DNA from: a bacterium
Lineage (GTDB): Bacteria > Planctomycetota > UBA1135 > UBA2386
DNA length: 64,000 nt
Reading direction: 5' to 3'
Assembly: GCA_024743115.1 (NCBI GenBank)
Contig: JANSXC010000016.1
Span: 1 to 64,000, forward strand
Positions 46,500 through 59,905 of this stretch are shown in pieces. Position 1 is the first letter of the stretch. Every line of letters begins with the position of its first letter. The position numbers were made by a program, and so were the translations under genes. Below the pieces are notes generated by a model. That model worked only from the letters and a program-made list of their open reading frames with translations. It had not been told where the DNA came from and searched no databases.

Positions 46500-48353
46500 C
46501 TACGGGCGATAGTCGAGCATGGCATCGAGCGTGCGCTGCGACACGGCGTGATAGCGTGGTCGTGCCCGCCGGTAGACCGCGAGCGCCCGCGCCTTGCCGT
46601 TCTCGGCCGCGAGCAGCGCCTCGTAGAGCGGCTTGAGGAACTTGCGGCGACCGACGGTCATCAGGAACAGGTCGAGTCGCCGGTCGACACCGCGGTAGCC
46701 ACGCCGCACCGCGAGCGCCATCCAGGCGGCGAGGATCTCGCTGTTGCCGCTACGGGTGAACTGGAACGTCTTGTCGAGCTCTGCCAGTCGTTCGGGCGTC
46801 ACGGGATCCAGGTCGGCCAGGAACCGCAGCCATTGCTGGGTGACCCAGCCGTCGGTGCGGAGTTCGCTGCTCGCGGCGCCCGCGCGGAACCGGTCGCGCT
46901 CGGTGTCGACCGCGGCGAACAGCGTGCTCTCGGGAATCGGCGCGTCCGCGGGCAGGCCGATCCCGCGGACCCACCGCACGATGTCGACGGTGCCCTCGCC
47001 GCCGCCCTTCGCGAGCAACTCCGCCTCGAGGAACGCCAGGAACTCGGCCGTCGTCACGCTCTGGAACGCGTGCTGGTCGAACCAGCTGCGCAAGAACGCG
47101 TCGAGGGTCTCGCGCCCGTAGACCTGCTCGAGCCGGCGCAGGAACGCCGCGCCCTTGTCGTAGGCCACCGCCGTCATCCCGTCGTCGGGGTTCCGGCCGG
47201 TCAGATCGATGTGCAGGATCTGATCGGGTGGCGGCAGTTCTTCGAGTTCGGCCGCCAGGCCCTGCATGCCGAGCGCGATCTCCATCGTCGCACGATCGCG
47301 GCCGTAGAGTCGTTCCATGATTCGCTGCTCGAGGTAGACGGTGAAGCCTTCGTTGAGCCAGAAGTCGCGCCACGTCGCGTTGGTCACGAGGTTGCCCGAC
47401 CAGCTATGCGCCAGCTCGTGGGCGACGAGTGCCACGAGCGACTTGTCACCGGCGAGGATCGTCGGCGTCGCGAACGTCAGGCACGGGTTCTCCATGCCGC
47501 CGAACGGGAACGCGGGCGGCAGCACGAGCAGGTCGTAGCGGCCCCAGCGATAGGGCCCGAAGAGTTCCTCGCACGCGACGACCATGGCCTCCATGTCGGA
47601 CAGCTCGGCAGCGGCGCGCGGCAAGACGGCAGGCTCGGCCCAGACCGCACAGCGACCGCTGATGTCCGAACTCGCGAGATCCCCGCAAGCCAGCGCGATG
47701 AGGTAGCTCGGCACCGGCTTGTCCATACGGAACGTAGTGGTCTCGCCGTCGACCTCGCGCTCCACGGCGCTCATCACGGTGGTCATGCCTGTCGGCGCAG
47801 TGATACGAGCGTTCCAGGTGATCCGCACGGCGGGGGAGTCCTGCAGCGGAATCCAGGACCTGGTCAGGATCGCCTGACCCTGCGTGAACAGGAACGGTAG
47901 CTTCTGGCCGCTCGTCTGCTCCGGGCCGAGCCACTGCATCGCGGCGGCTTCCGGCGCGGTCCGGTAGCGGATGGTCACGGCCGTCGTGTCGTGACCGAGC
48001 AGGATCGTGAGGCGGCGTCCGAGGTGGGGATCCGCGGTTGCGAGTTCGTGCGACAGTGGCCTGCCGGCGGCATCGGTCACGGCTGCGATCGCCAGGTCCT
48101 GCGTGTCGACGACGAACGGCGCGTGGCGATTCCGGCGCACGAGATGATGGGTCACCTGCCCGCGCGCGATGTTCGTGTCGAAATCGAGTGTCAGGTCGAG
48201 GTCGATGTGGCGGGTGCGCACCTCGGCGGGTCGGGCGTAGCTGTGGACGTCGAGGTCGGTCATCGCGCTCCCTGGTTCGGGCCCGGCGGCGCAGCCGGTG
48301 CAAGCGGTCCAGGCAATCGCGGGCAGCAGCGGCAACAGCAGGGTGCGTTTCAT
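46500..48353 (-). CDS. M1-family aminopeptidase, leukotriene-A4-hydrolase-like
   Basis: Zinc metallopeptidase: exopeptidase motif GGMENP and zinc site HELAHSW with a downstream Glu in FWLNEGFTVYLEQ (HExxH-18-E). The wording and the C-terminal helical ~150 residues match the LTA4H-like branch rather than APN. The N-terminus is a secretion signal, with a possible lipobox near Cys18-Cys21 (TACTGC), so it is probably a periplasmic lipoprotein. ATG 48353 follows AGGA at 5 bases. 617 residues, normal for the branch. Removes N-terminal residues from peptides. Confidence 0.92.
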   Translation of the reverse strand: MKRTLLLPLLPAIAWTACTGCAAGPEPGSAMTDLDVHSYARPAEVRTRHIDLDLTLDFDTNIARGQVTHHLVRRNRHAPFVVDTQDLAIAAVTDAAGRPLSHELATADPHLGRRLTILLGHDTTAVTIRYRTAPEAAAMQWLGPEQTSGQKLPFLFTQGQAILTRSWIPLQDSPAVRITWNARITAPTGMTTVMSAVEREVDGETTTFRMDKPVPSYLIALACGDLASSDISGRCAVWAEPAVLPRAAAELSDMEAMVVACEELFGPYRWGRYDLLVLPPAFPFGGMENPCLTFATPTILAGDKSLVALVAHELAHSWSGNLVTNATWRDFWLNEGFTVYLEQRIMERLYGRDRATMEIALGMQGLAAELEELPPPDQILHIDLTGRNPDDGMTAVAYDKGAAFLRRLEQVYGRETLDAFLRSWFDQHAFQSVTTAEFLAFLEAELLAKGGGEGTVDIVRWVRGIGLPADAPIPESTLFAAVDTERDRFRAGAASSELRTDGWVTQQWLRFLADLDPVTPERLAELDKTFQFTRSGNSEILAAWMALAVRRGYRGVDRRLDLFLMTVGRRKFLKPLYEALLAAENGKARALAVYRRARPRYHAVSQRTLDAMLDYRP

Positions 48354-48504
48354 GCCGTCCTTGTAGCCGCCCCTCCAGGCTGTCGCCACGCCGCGCTCGG
48401 GCCGTCCGGGGAATGCGCGGCGGGCGCATGGCACCGCGTGGCATGGCCCTGCCGGGCGGTTGGGCGTTGCCCGCAGAACGCCAGGTCGCCATGATCCTCG
48501 CGCA

Positions 48505-50454
48505 ATGTCTTCGACCCAGAGCCTCATTCGACTCACCCTGCCCGATGGATCCGTGCGCGAGTACCCGAGCGGCACGACGGGCCAGCAGGTCGCCGAATCG
48601 ATCGGTCGCGGGTTGGCCAAGGCCGCGGTCGGCATCGAACTCGACGGCGAGGTTCGCAGCCTCCAGCTGCCGATCGACGCGTCTGCGGACATGAAGATCC
48701 TCGTGCGCGACACGAAGGAAGGGCTCGAAGTGCTGCGGCACTCGGCAGCCCATGTGCTCGCGGACGCCGTCAAGCGCATCCGGCCGAAGGCCAAGCTCTG
48801 GAAGGGGCCGCCCGTCGACGACCCGCGCTACGGTTTCTACTACGACATCGACTTCGGCGACGAACCGATCACGGCGGACGACCTGCCGCAGCTCGAGGAG
48901 CTGATGCGGGAGATCATCAAGTCGGACGTGCCGTTCGAGCGTGAGGAGCTGCCGCGCGACGAAGCGCGCAAGCTCATGGTCGAGCACGGCGAGGAGTACA
49001 AGGTCGCGACGATCGACAAGATCGCCGCGGAGGACACGATCTCGTTCTTCCGTTCGGGTTCGTTCGTCGATTTGTGTCGTGGTCCGCACGTGACCAGCAC
49101 CGGCAAGATCGGCGACGGCGTCGCCGTGCTCGCGCTCGCGGGGGCCTACTTCGGCGACGACGCGGGCAACAAGATGCTCACGCGCATCTACGGCCACGCG
49201 TTTCCCGACAAGAAGTCGATGGAGGAGCATCGGCACAACCTCGAGGAGGCGCAGAAGCGCGACCATCGCCGGCTCGGGGTCGATCTCGATCTGTTCTCGA
49301 CGATGGGTGACCTCGGCGCCGGCCTCGTGCTCTGGCATCCGAAGGGCGGCTTCGTGCGCCACAAGATGGAGGAGTACTGGCGCAACGCCCACCTTGCTGG
49401 CGGCTACGACATCGTCTACTCGCCGCACATCGCGAAGGCGGATTTGTGGCAGACCTCCGGGCACCTCGATTTCTACAAGGACTCGATGTACTCGGGCATC
49501 GACATCGACGGCGCCGAGTATCGGCTCAAGCCGATGAACTGCCCGTTCCATGTGCAGATCTTCAAGAGCAAGCGCCGCAGCTACCGCGAGCTACCGTTCC
49601 GCTGGGCGGAGTTGGGCACGGTGTATCGCTACGAGAACGCGGGTTCGCTGCACGGTCTGCTGCGCGTGCGAGGGTTCACGCAGGATGATGCGCACCTGTT
49701 CCTGCGCGAGGACCAGGTCGAAGCCGAGATCGAGCGCTGCCTCAAGTTCGTGATCTCGATGCTCCAGGCGTTCGGGTTCCACGAGTACGAGATGATGCTC
49801 AGCACCAAGCCCGAGAAGAGCGTCGGCGACGATGCCGGCTGGGAGAAGGCGACGAAAGCACTCGAAGCCGCACTGAAGTCGACCGAACTGCCGTACGGAA
49901 TCGACGAGGGCGGCGGCGCGTTCTATGGGCCGAAGATCGACGTCAAGATCAAGGACTCGCTCGGACGCACCTGGCAGTGCTCGACGATCCAGTGCGACTT
50001 CAACCTGCCCGAGCGGTTCGATATGAGCTATATCGATCCGGACGGTAACCGCGTCCGGCCGGTGATGGTGCATCGCGCGTTGCTCGGCTCGCTCGAGCGC
50101 TTCTTCGGGGTGTTCGTAGAACACCACGGCGGTGCGTTCCCGGTCTGGATCGCGCCGACGCAGGCGGTCTTGCTCAGCGTCGGCGACCGTCATGCCGAGA
50201 CCGTGCGCAAGTTCGCGGGCGAGCTGTCGGGCCGCGGGCTGCGCGTCGAGGCGGACGATACCAGCGACAAGATCGGTCAGAAGATCCGGCACCATCTCTG
50301 GACCGAGAAGGTGCCGATGATCGCGGTCGTGGGCGACAAGGAGGTCGAGGCCGGCACGGTCACCGTGCGTTCCCGCGCCGACGGCGATCTCGGCACGATG
50401 AGCGTGGCCGAGTTCGGCGACCTGCTCGCGAAGATGACGACCGAGCGTAGCTGA
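48505..50454 (+). CDS. thrS: Threonyl-tRNA synthetase
   Basis: Charges tRNA-Thr and edits mischarged Ser. Domains: TGS (residues 4-64), the editing domain (~65-240, with HSAAHVLADAVK), the class II core with PMNCPFH (Zn-binding Cys), RYENAGSLHGLLRVRGFTQDDAH (motif 2) and VHRALLGSLERFFG (motif 3), and a C-terminal anticodon domain. ATG 48505 gives the conserved start; ATG upstream (48460) would add 15 residues. 649 residues. In the window it is not followed by infC; the two are 5 kb apart. Confidence 0.97.
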   Translation: MSSTQSLIRLTLPDGSVREYPSGTTGQQVAESIGRGLAKAAVGIELDGEVRSLQLPIDASADMKILVRDTKEGLEVLRHSAAHVLADAVKRIRPKAKLWKGPPVDDPRYGFYYDIDFGDEPITADDLPQLEELMREIIKSDVPFEREELPRDEARKLMVEHGEEYKVATIDKIAAEDTISFFRSGSFVDLCRGPHVTSTGKIGDGVAVLALAGAYFGDDAGNKMLTRIYGHAFPDKKSMEEHRHNLEEAQKRDHRRLGVDLDLFSTMGDLGAGLVLWHPKGGFVRHKMEEYWRNAHLAGGYDIVYSPHIAKADLWQTSGHLDFYKDSMYSGIDIDGAEYRLKPMNCPFHVQIFKSKRRSYRELPFRWAELGTVYRYENAGSLHGLLRVRGFTQDDAHLFLREDQVEAEIERCLKFVISMLQAFGFHEYEMMLSTKPEKSVGDDAGWEKATKALEAALKSTELPYGIDEGGGAFYGPKIDVKIKDSLGRTWQCSTIQCDFNLPERFDMSYIDPDGNRVRPVMVHRALLGSLERFFGVFVEHHGGAFPVWIAPTQAVLLSVGDRHAETVRKFAGELSGRGLRVEADDTSDKIGQKIRHHLWTEKVPMIAVVGDKEVEAGTVTVRSRADGDLGTMSVAEFGDLLAKMTTERS

Positions 50455-50475
50455 CGGCAGCGTGGCCGCTGCGGT

Positions 50476-53400
50476 CTACGGTTCGAGTCGCAGGCGGAGA
50501 CTCTGCGTCCCGGTCTCCGGGACGTCGATCTCGGCCCGAGCCGACGCGTTCCACAGGGACCGGGCCGTGACGACGTAGCGCCCTGGCAGCAAGCCGGTTG
50601 CCAGCTCGAACAATCCCGGCGATTTCGCGGCACCGACGTTGTCGGCGAGGACGAGTCGGCCGTTGCTGTCGTGCACCTGCACGCGCAGCGGCCCGTCGAT
50701 CACGAACGGGTTCTCGACCGGAGCGAACTCGAACGCAAAGGTCACGGCCGTCGCCGGCTCGAGTTCGACCGCGAGCCACTGCCGGCCGGGTTCGAACCGA
50801 ACGTCTCGTTCGACCGGGGCGATGCCCGGGCCGTGCACGAGCACGCGGCCGTTGCCGGGCGGCAGTGGTGGTAGCATCGCCTGGCCGGCGTAGTCGGTTC
50901 GCGCCGAGACGAACTTGTCGCCGATCGCGAGCCGCCCGACGACCCGCAGCCCCGCGACCGTGTCACCGCTCGGGTGATCGGCATGGACCGTGAGCTGCGT
51001 CGGATACTCGAGCTGAACCGCGCCGAGGTCGATGTCGGAACCGTCGGCCGGCATCGTGACCGGTATGGTCAGCGTGCCGGCACCGGAGGTGACCATCGCC
51101 AGGTAGTAGTCGCCAGGCGCCAGCATCCCGAAGTCGCATTCGCCGCCCGCTGCCGTCCGTTGGGTCATCGGGTAGCAGAACTCGCGGTGGCGCAGTTCGA
51201 TCGTGGTGCGCGTGGCCGGTGTGCCGTCCGGGGCGAGAACGCGCAAACGCAGTCGTCCGCTCGGCGGCCGCGCGGTCTGGACGACGAAGTCGTGGCGTTC
51301 TTCATCGACGGAGGCGAACTGCGTCGCGACCGGGAATCGGTCGAGCCGATCGGACGCCGCACCCGGTGGGAATGCCCCGAGGCAGTAGCGCGTGTCCGCG
51401 GCGACGCCCGCGATGACGAAGGTGCCCTCCGGCCCGGTCTTCGCCGAGCGGCCGCGTCCGAGGCGGTGGAAGGTCACGCCGTCGGTCGGGATCGCCACGA
51501 CGTGCCAGCCCGCGAGCGGTGTGCCGGATGCGCTGCGTAGCTGGCCGGAGAGTTCGTGGGGGCGATGACCGGTAAGGCGCACTTCGTGATCGCCAGCGAG
51601 TTGAACGTCGACATCGACCCCCGCGACGATGTAGCGGTTGAGGAAGGGGTGCAGGCTCTCCGAGGCATCATGGCCACCGATCCAGATCTTGATCGGCCCG
51701 ACGGGCAGGCGTTCGAACAAGAACGTGCCTGTCGCGTCCGTTCGCACCATGCGGGCGAGCAGTGGCCCGGCCGGGTCGTTGCTCCGCGGTTGGGTCAGGG
51801 TCGCCGCGACGGGTCGGCCAGCCAATGGGCGACCGGCCTCGTCGACGGCGATGCCGCGTACCGTGCCGCCGGCCGTGAGGACGACGACGGCGTGGTCGGC
51901 GTCCTGCGGCAGAGCGGTCCGACTCGGCGCGTAACCAGGCGCGCTCGCGACGATGGTCGTGGACCGCGCCCCGGGATCGGCGAAGCGCGCCTTGCCATCG
52001 GTGTCAGCGATCGCGTGCTGGGGCAGAACCATGTCGGTTGCCTGGCTGCGCGGCGCGAGCGCCACGTAGGCGGCGGGGATCGGATCGCCGGCCGCGTTCG
52101 TGACGTGCACTGCGACGGTTCGCGTAGCGGCCTCGAGCTCGAGCCGGACGGAACCACCGGCTTCGATGCGCATGCTCGTCGAGCGTCCGTGGTCGGGGTG
52201 GCGGGCAAACACGCGCGCTCGGTCGATCAGGGAGGTCGCACGAAACCGTCCCAGAGCATCACTGTGGGCGACGCCCGCGCCGAGGTCGCCGCGTCCCGAG
52301 GTCTCCGATACGACGATCTCCGCGTCGGCAACCGGCCGGCCGCGATGATCGGTGACGCGGCCGTCGAACTCCACGCTCGGCGGCAGTTCGAGGCGGGCCT
52401 GGTTGTCCCCGGGGAGTAGATCGACGCGCAGGCGCGGCAGCGCCCCGGGCAGCGCGACCTGCCACGGGCCGGGCCGCAGGTCGACGAGATCGGCCGCGCC
52501 TTCGCCATCAGTGAGGAACTGGCGGGTCGACGGATCGAACCAGCGTTCGGGCAACGCCCGACCGTCGAGCCGCACGAGTGCGAGCCCGACCGCGGCGCGC
52601 GGCCGGCCATCGAGACCGACGACCTGGAGGCGGAGGCGACTGCGGTCCCGGGCCGTAGATCGTTCGGATGACGTCAGGTCAGCGCCGGATTTCGACGATC
52701 CGCGTGCCGCGGGCGCGTTGGCCACGCGGCTGGTAACGGACGCCGTTGCAGCGCGGGCGATGGCGCCCGGGTCCGTGTCGCCCGTTCCCGCCTGGGTCAC
52801 GACGAGGACCAACGCGATCAGCCCCATCGCGGCCAGTCCGAACCCGACCCCGAGTGCGAGCTGCGGCAGCGCTGTCGAGGTCTCCGCGGCAACGGGCTCG
52901 CGCGCGACCGACGTGAGTGGTTCGACGGGTTCGACGAAGCGCGCCGCCTCCGCGGCGTGCGTCGCGATCTGCGCTGGGTTGAGCTTCACGAGCAAGGCGG
53001 TTGCGAGCCCGAGCGGCAGTGCGCCACGCAGTCGCTCGATGGCGCGGGCCATCTGCTTGCGGACGGTTGCGCGCGGGCGCGCCAGGCGTTCGGAGATCTC
53101 GCGGCTGTCGAGACCCTCCCGCAAGTACAGCGTGAGGACGGAACGATACGGCTCGGGCAGTTCCTTGATGCCGTGATCGAGCGCCTGTCGGACCTCGGCG
53201 CGCAGGGCCGCGCTCACGGGTTCGGGGGCCGGACGCGCGTCGTTGGCTGGCAACGTCGGTAGTTCGGATCGTGCGTCGACACGACTCCTTCGCCGGCGGT
53301 CGGCGCGCCGCAGCATGCGCGCGTGGTTGGTGAGGATGCCGCACAGCCAGCTCATGACCCGGCCGTCGGTCGCGAACGTGTCCGCCCGCGAGATCGCGCT

Positions 53401-53568
53401 GAGGAACGTTGCCTGGACGAGATCCTCGGCATCGCTCGGACGTTCCGCGAGGAAGACAGCGAGGCGCAGCAGTTCCTCGACGTGACGTCGAAAGAGCATG
53501 CCGAGGGCATCGCAGTCGTGGTGCCGGCGGTACGCGAGGAACAGATCCTCATCACTGCGGCGTTGCAT
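50476..53568 (-). CDS. ECF sigma factor fused through a membrane helix to carboxypeptidase-regulatory-like ectodomain
   Basis: Residues ~14-90 are sigma region 2 (AEDLVQATFLSAISRA) and ~128-185 region 4 (DSREISERLARPRATVRKQMARAIERLRG). A single membrane helix at 237-258 (QLALGVGFGLAAMGLIALVLVV) is followed by ~770 residues with about eight carboxypeptidase-regulatory-like units (for example FDGRVTDHRGRPVADAEIVV, VRGIAVDEAGRPLAGRPVAA, LSGQLRSASGTPLAGWHVVA). So a DNA-binding sigma factor is tethered to the membrane with its sensor outside. Release would need proteolysis or conformational signalling. ATG 53568 removes a weak upstream extension from 53601. 1030 residues. Confidence 0.85.
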   Translation of the reverse strand: MQRRSDEDLFLAYRRHHDCDALGMLFRRHVEELLRLAVFLAERPSDAEDLVQATFLSAISRADTFATDGRVMSWLCGILTNHARMLRRADRRRRSRVDARSELPTLPANDARPAPEPVSAALRAEVRQALDHGIKELPEPYRSVLTLYLREGLDSREISERLARPRATVRKQMARAIERLRGALPLGLATALLVKLNPAQIATHAAEAARFVEPVEPLTSVAREPVAAETSTALPQLALGVGFGLAAMGLIALVLVVTQAGTGDTDPGAIARAATASVTSRVANAPAARGSSKSGADLTSSERSTARDRSRLRLQVVGLDGRPRAAVGLALVRLDGRALPERWFDPSTRQFLTDGEGAADLVDLRPGPWQVALPGALPRLRVDLLPGDNQARLELPPSVEFDGRVTDHRGRPVADAEIVVSETSGRGDLGAGVAHSDALGRFRATSLIDRARVFARHPDHGRSTSMRIEAGGSVRLELEAATRTVAVHVTNAAGDPIPAAYVALAPRSQATDMVLPQHAIADTDGKARFADPGARSTTIVASAPGYAPSRTALPQDADHAVVVLTAGGTVRGIAVDEAGRPLAGRPVAATLTQPRSNDPAGPLLARMVRTDATGTFLFERLPVGPIKIWIGGHDASESLHPFLNRYIVAGVDVDVQLAGDHEVRLTGHRPHELSGQLRSASGTPLAGWHVVAIPTDGVTFHRLGRGRSAKTGPEGTFVIAGVAADTRYCLGAFPPGAASDRLDRFPVATQFASVDEERHDFVVQTARPPSGRLRLRVLAPDGTPATRTTIELRHREFCYPMTQRTAAGGECDFGMLAPGDYYLAMVTSGAGTLTIPVTMPADGSDIDLGAVQLEYPTQLTVHADHPSGDTVAGLRVVGRLAIGDKFVSARTDYAGQAMLPPLPPGNGRVLVHGPGIAPVERDVRFEPGRQWLAVELEPATAVTFAFEFAPVENPFVIDGPLRVQVHDSNGRLVLADNVGAAKSPGLFELATGLLPGRYVVTARSLWNASARAEIDVPETGTQSLRLRLEP

Positions 53569-53826
53569 GGAGCTCTCGAAGCTAGAGCGTGCCGCGATCA
53601 TCGCAACCCCCGATTCGCAGTGCTCCTCGCTGCCGCGGAGCCCGTCTGGTCAGCGCCGCGACTTTTCGAACTTCTCTGTCACAGCTCCGCGTCGAGCGGC
53701 ATAGCGGCTGGCGGCAGCTCCGAACCGGGAGCTGCGCTCGACCATCGTGACGGCGGATCACCCGTCGGTCGTCCGTTGTCATGGTGGACTCCGTCTCTCC
53801 TCACTCGGCTCACGCCAAGGACTCCC

Positions 53827-55386
53827 ATGCCAACGCCTCTGCGCCTCGGCGGAGCGGTCGCCCTGACCGCTGCCGTCGCTCTCGCCCAACCGGGCAACGA
53901 GATCATCTTCGTCGGAACCTCGACCTCCGGCAGCACCGACGCGCACCACTTCGTCGAATCAGGAACTGGCAACTCGACCGGCGCCAATTCGTCGTTCACG
54001 GACAACGTCACGGGCGCGGTCTGGGCCGATTCAGGGCGCAACCTCTACGTTGGTCAGGGCCTGCAGAACCGGGTCGCGCGCGGTAGCTGGGATGGCACTG
54101 GCGTGACCTGGTCAACTCTCTGGAGTGCGCCGGGTGCCTGCTATGGCGTCGAACACGACCCGATTCGACGGCGACTCTGGACGCTGACCGGGTCGTCGGG
54201 TGCCAACCGGGAACTCCATTGCATCGACGCCGATCCGTCGAGCGCGAACTACGGCACGGTGATCGATCAGACCAACGTGCTCGGCACGACCTCGCGTGAG
54301 CGTTGGTCGATCTCGCCGCTCGGCAACCTCGCTGCCGTGCCAGCCGCGTTCATCGGCAGCGGATTGTTCGAAATCGTCGATCTCGAACCGACGAGCCCGA
54401 ACTACCTGCAGGTCGTCGTGTCGACGTTCGTGCCGGGGCTGAGCGGGCTCCTCATCGCGAGTGATCTCGCGATCTCCTTCGACGAGCAATACGCGTATCT
54501 GCTCTACACCGGCCTGTCCGGTAGCGTGGTCGTGGGTGGGCTCGCCGTCCTGCACATCCCGACCGTCACGTGGCTCGACTTCGATGCCGGCCTGCCCGGC
54601 CCGCAGCCGCTCGCGTTCACGAACCCGGTGCCGAACCGTATGGACCTGTCGTTCGACAGTTCGTTCGCTGTCGTGTCCGGCCAAGGCGGGGCGGGGTGGC
54701 TGGTTCGCGTCGACTTCGACTACCAGAACCCGGCCAATACGACGACGACCGAGTTCCTCGCCGGCCAGGGTGTGCTGCCGAACTGCAACGCCGTGTCGCT
54801 GTCGCCCGACGATCAGCGCATCGCGGTGTCCGCGACGCCGGTCAACCTGAGTTCGCCGAGCGCGCTCGTGGTCGTGGACGCGAACACCGGGACGTTGCTG
54901 CAGAACGTGACGCTCAACCCGGCCTGGAACGTCTACACGACCGCCTGGCAGGACCGCTCACCGATCGCGACCTACGAGTCCTTCGGCAGTGGCTGCGTCG
55001 GCTCGCTGGGCATCCCCGAACTCGCCGCACAACCGGGCTCGCGACCCGCGCTGGGTTCGACGTTCCAGGCCACGGTCAGCAACCTCCCGAGCAACGTCGC
55101 GATCATGACGACCGGCTTCAGCAACACCTGGAACTCGTCGACCGCGACGCCGCTGCCATTGCCGCTCGACACGTTCGGTATGGCCGGTTGCACCCAGCTC
55201 GCCGACCCGGTCGCAGTCCAGTTCCTGTTCGGCGCCGGCGGCAATGCGAGCTGGAGCTGGACCCTGCCCACGTCGGAAGTCTGGTTCGGCGCGCCGTTCT
55301 ACCAGCAAGCCTTCGTGCTCGATTCCGCCGCCAACCAGCTCGGCCTGACCGCGACCAACGGCGGCGCCGGCGTCCTGGGCTACTGA
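53827..55386 (+). CDS. Secreted propeller-like protein with PLDxFGxxGC C-terminal module
   Basis: Signal peptide (residues 1-21, ending VALAQ), then ~360 residues with WD/YVTN-like beta-propeller features (LYVGQGLQNRV, LSPDDQRIAVSATPV, VVVDANTGTLLQN). The last ~135 residues are the shared module: FGSGCVGSLGIPEL at the start, PLPLDTFGMAGC inside, and FYQQAFVLD near the end. No enzyme site. Divergent from the giant sigma gene, with a 258-base gap. Likely a surface or periplasmic binding protein. 519 residues. Confidence 0.78.
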   Translation: MPTPLRLGGAVALTAAVALAQPGNEIIFVGTSTSGSTDAHHFVESGTGNSTGANSSFTDNVTGAVWADSGRNLYVGQGLQNRVARGSWDGTGVTWSTLWSAPGACYGVEHDPIRRRLWTLTGSSGANRELHCIDADPSSANYGTVIDQTNVLGTTSRERWSISPLGNLAAVPAAFIGSGLFEIVDLEPTSPNYLQVVVSTFVPGLSGLLIASDLAISFDEQYAYLLYTGLSGSVVVGGLAVLHIPTVTWLDFDAGLPGPQPLAFTNPVPNRMDLSFDSSFAVVSGQGGAGWLVRVDFDYQNPANTTTTEFLAGQGVLPNCNAVSLSPDDQRIAVSATPVNLSSPSALVVVDANTGTLLQNVTLNPAWNVYTTAWQDRSPIATYESFGSGCVGSLGIPELAAQPGSRPALGSTFQATVSNLPSNVAIMTTGFSNTWNSSTATPLPLPLDTFGMAGCTQLADPVAVQFLFGAGGNASWSWTLPTSEVWFGAPFYQQAFVLDSAANQLGLTATNGGAGVLGY

Positions 55387-55618
55387 GATCGCTGGCCGGG
55401 GCCTCCTGGAGACGCGGCGCGGCCGCGGGTCCAGGTGGCCGGGGTCGCTCGTCATGGCAACCGCCGCCAGCGGGCATGGGCGGCCGTTTCCCCGGCCGAT
55501 CGTGGCACTTCGCTGGAGTAGAAGTGCCCGCAGGGCCGATACGCCGTTGCGGTGGGCAGGTCCGAACCCTACTTTGCCTCCCCCTGATCGTGGCGGTCCC
55601 GCGTGCATCGTGTCGTGG

Positions 55619-55634
55619 GCCGCGACGGCTTTTT
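55619..55634 (+). terminator. Weak hairpin-plus-T in the infC leader
   Basis: GCCG-CGA-CGGC followed by TTTTT, about 46 bases upstream of the infC start. The 4-bp stem is short; it could be an attenuator or a chance structure. Confidence 0.3.
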
Positions 55635-55679
55635 CCAACCGAGGAGACCCCCGTTTGAAGTCGAGTTCCCAGAGGATCC

Positions 55680-56216
55680 ATGGCCGGCAGACCTGATCCG
55701 CGCCGCCGCGCCCCCCAAGGTCCGCGCATCAACCATCAGATCCGCATTCGTCAGGTCCGCGTCATCGACGAGGAGAACGAGCAGCTCGGCATCATGGAGA
55801 CCGCCGACGCGCTCGCCCTGGCGGTTCACAAGCAGCTCGACCTCGTCGAGATCGCCCCGAATCAGCGGCCCCCCGTGTGCCGCATCATGGACTTCGGGAA
55901 GTTCAAGTACGAGGAGAAGAAGAAGGAACAGGCCAGCCGCCGCAAGCAGCACCAGGTGCAGGTCAAGGAGGTGCGCGTTCGCCCGGCGATCGGCACCCAC
56001 GACCTCGATGTCAAGCTGAAGCGTGCCCGCAAGTTCCTCGAAGAGGGTGACAAGGTCCTCATCGTCTGCCTCTTCCGCGGACGCCAGATGGCGCACAAGG
56101 AAGTCGGTGAAGAAGTCGTGATGGGTGTCGTGAAGGAGCTCGAGGACATCGCGAAGGTCGAGACCGGCATCCGGATGGAGGGCCGCCGCATGGTCCTCAT
56201 GCTCGCGAAGAGATAG
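55680..56216 (+). CDS. infC: Translation initiation factor IF-3
   Basis: Binds the 30S subunit and checks the start codon. The N-domain start RINHQIRIRQVRVIDEENEQ and linker CRIMDFGKFKYEEKKKEQ are diagnostic; the C-domain contains HDLDVKLKRARKFLEEGDKV. ATG 55680 has AGAGGA three bases upstream, not a rare AUU start as in E. coli. A stronger GAGGAG site at 55641-55646 instead aligns with a TTG mini-frame (55655-55696) overlapping the infC start. rpmI and rplT do not follow; the next gene is the 2-oxoglutarate dehydrogenase. 178 residues. Confidence 0.96.
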   Translation: MAGRPDPRRRAPQGPRINHQIRIRQVRVIDEENEQLGIMETADALALAVHKQLDLVEIAPNQRPPVCRIMDFGKFKYEEKKKEQASRRKQHQVQVKEVRVRPAIGTHDLDVKLKRARKFLEEGDKVLIVCLFRGRQMAHKEVGEEVVMGVVKELEDIAKVETGIRMEGRRMVLMLAKR

Positions 56217-56275
56217 CTCGACGAGGCAACTCGACGAGACAACCCGACGAGATAGCTCGACTAGGTAACTCGACC
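56217..56275 (+). repeat. 13-bp tandem repeat filling the infC-kgd gap
   Basis: Four and a half copies of a CTCGACGAGGCAA-type unit: 56217-56229, 56230-56242, 56243-56255, 56256-56268 and a partial copy to 56275, directly before the next ATG. The array starts at the infC stop and may descend from its last codons. Confidence 0.85.
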
Positions 56276-59896
<3,621 letters not shown>

Positions 59897-59905
59897 CCTG
59901 CACCT

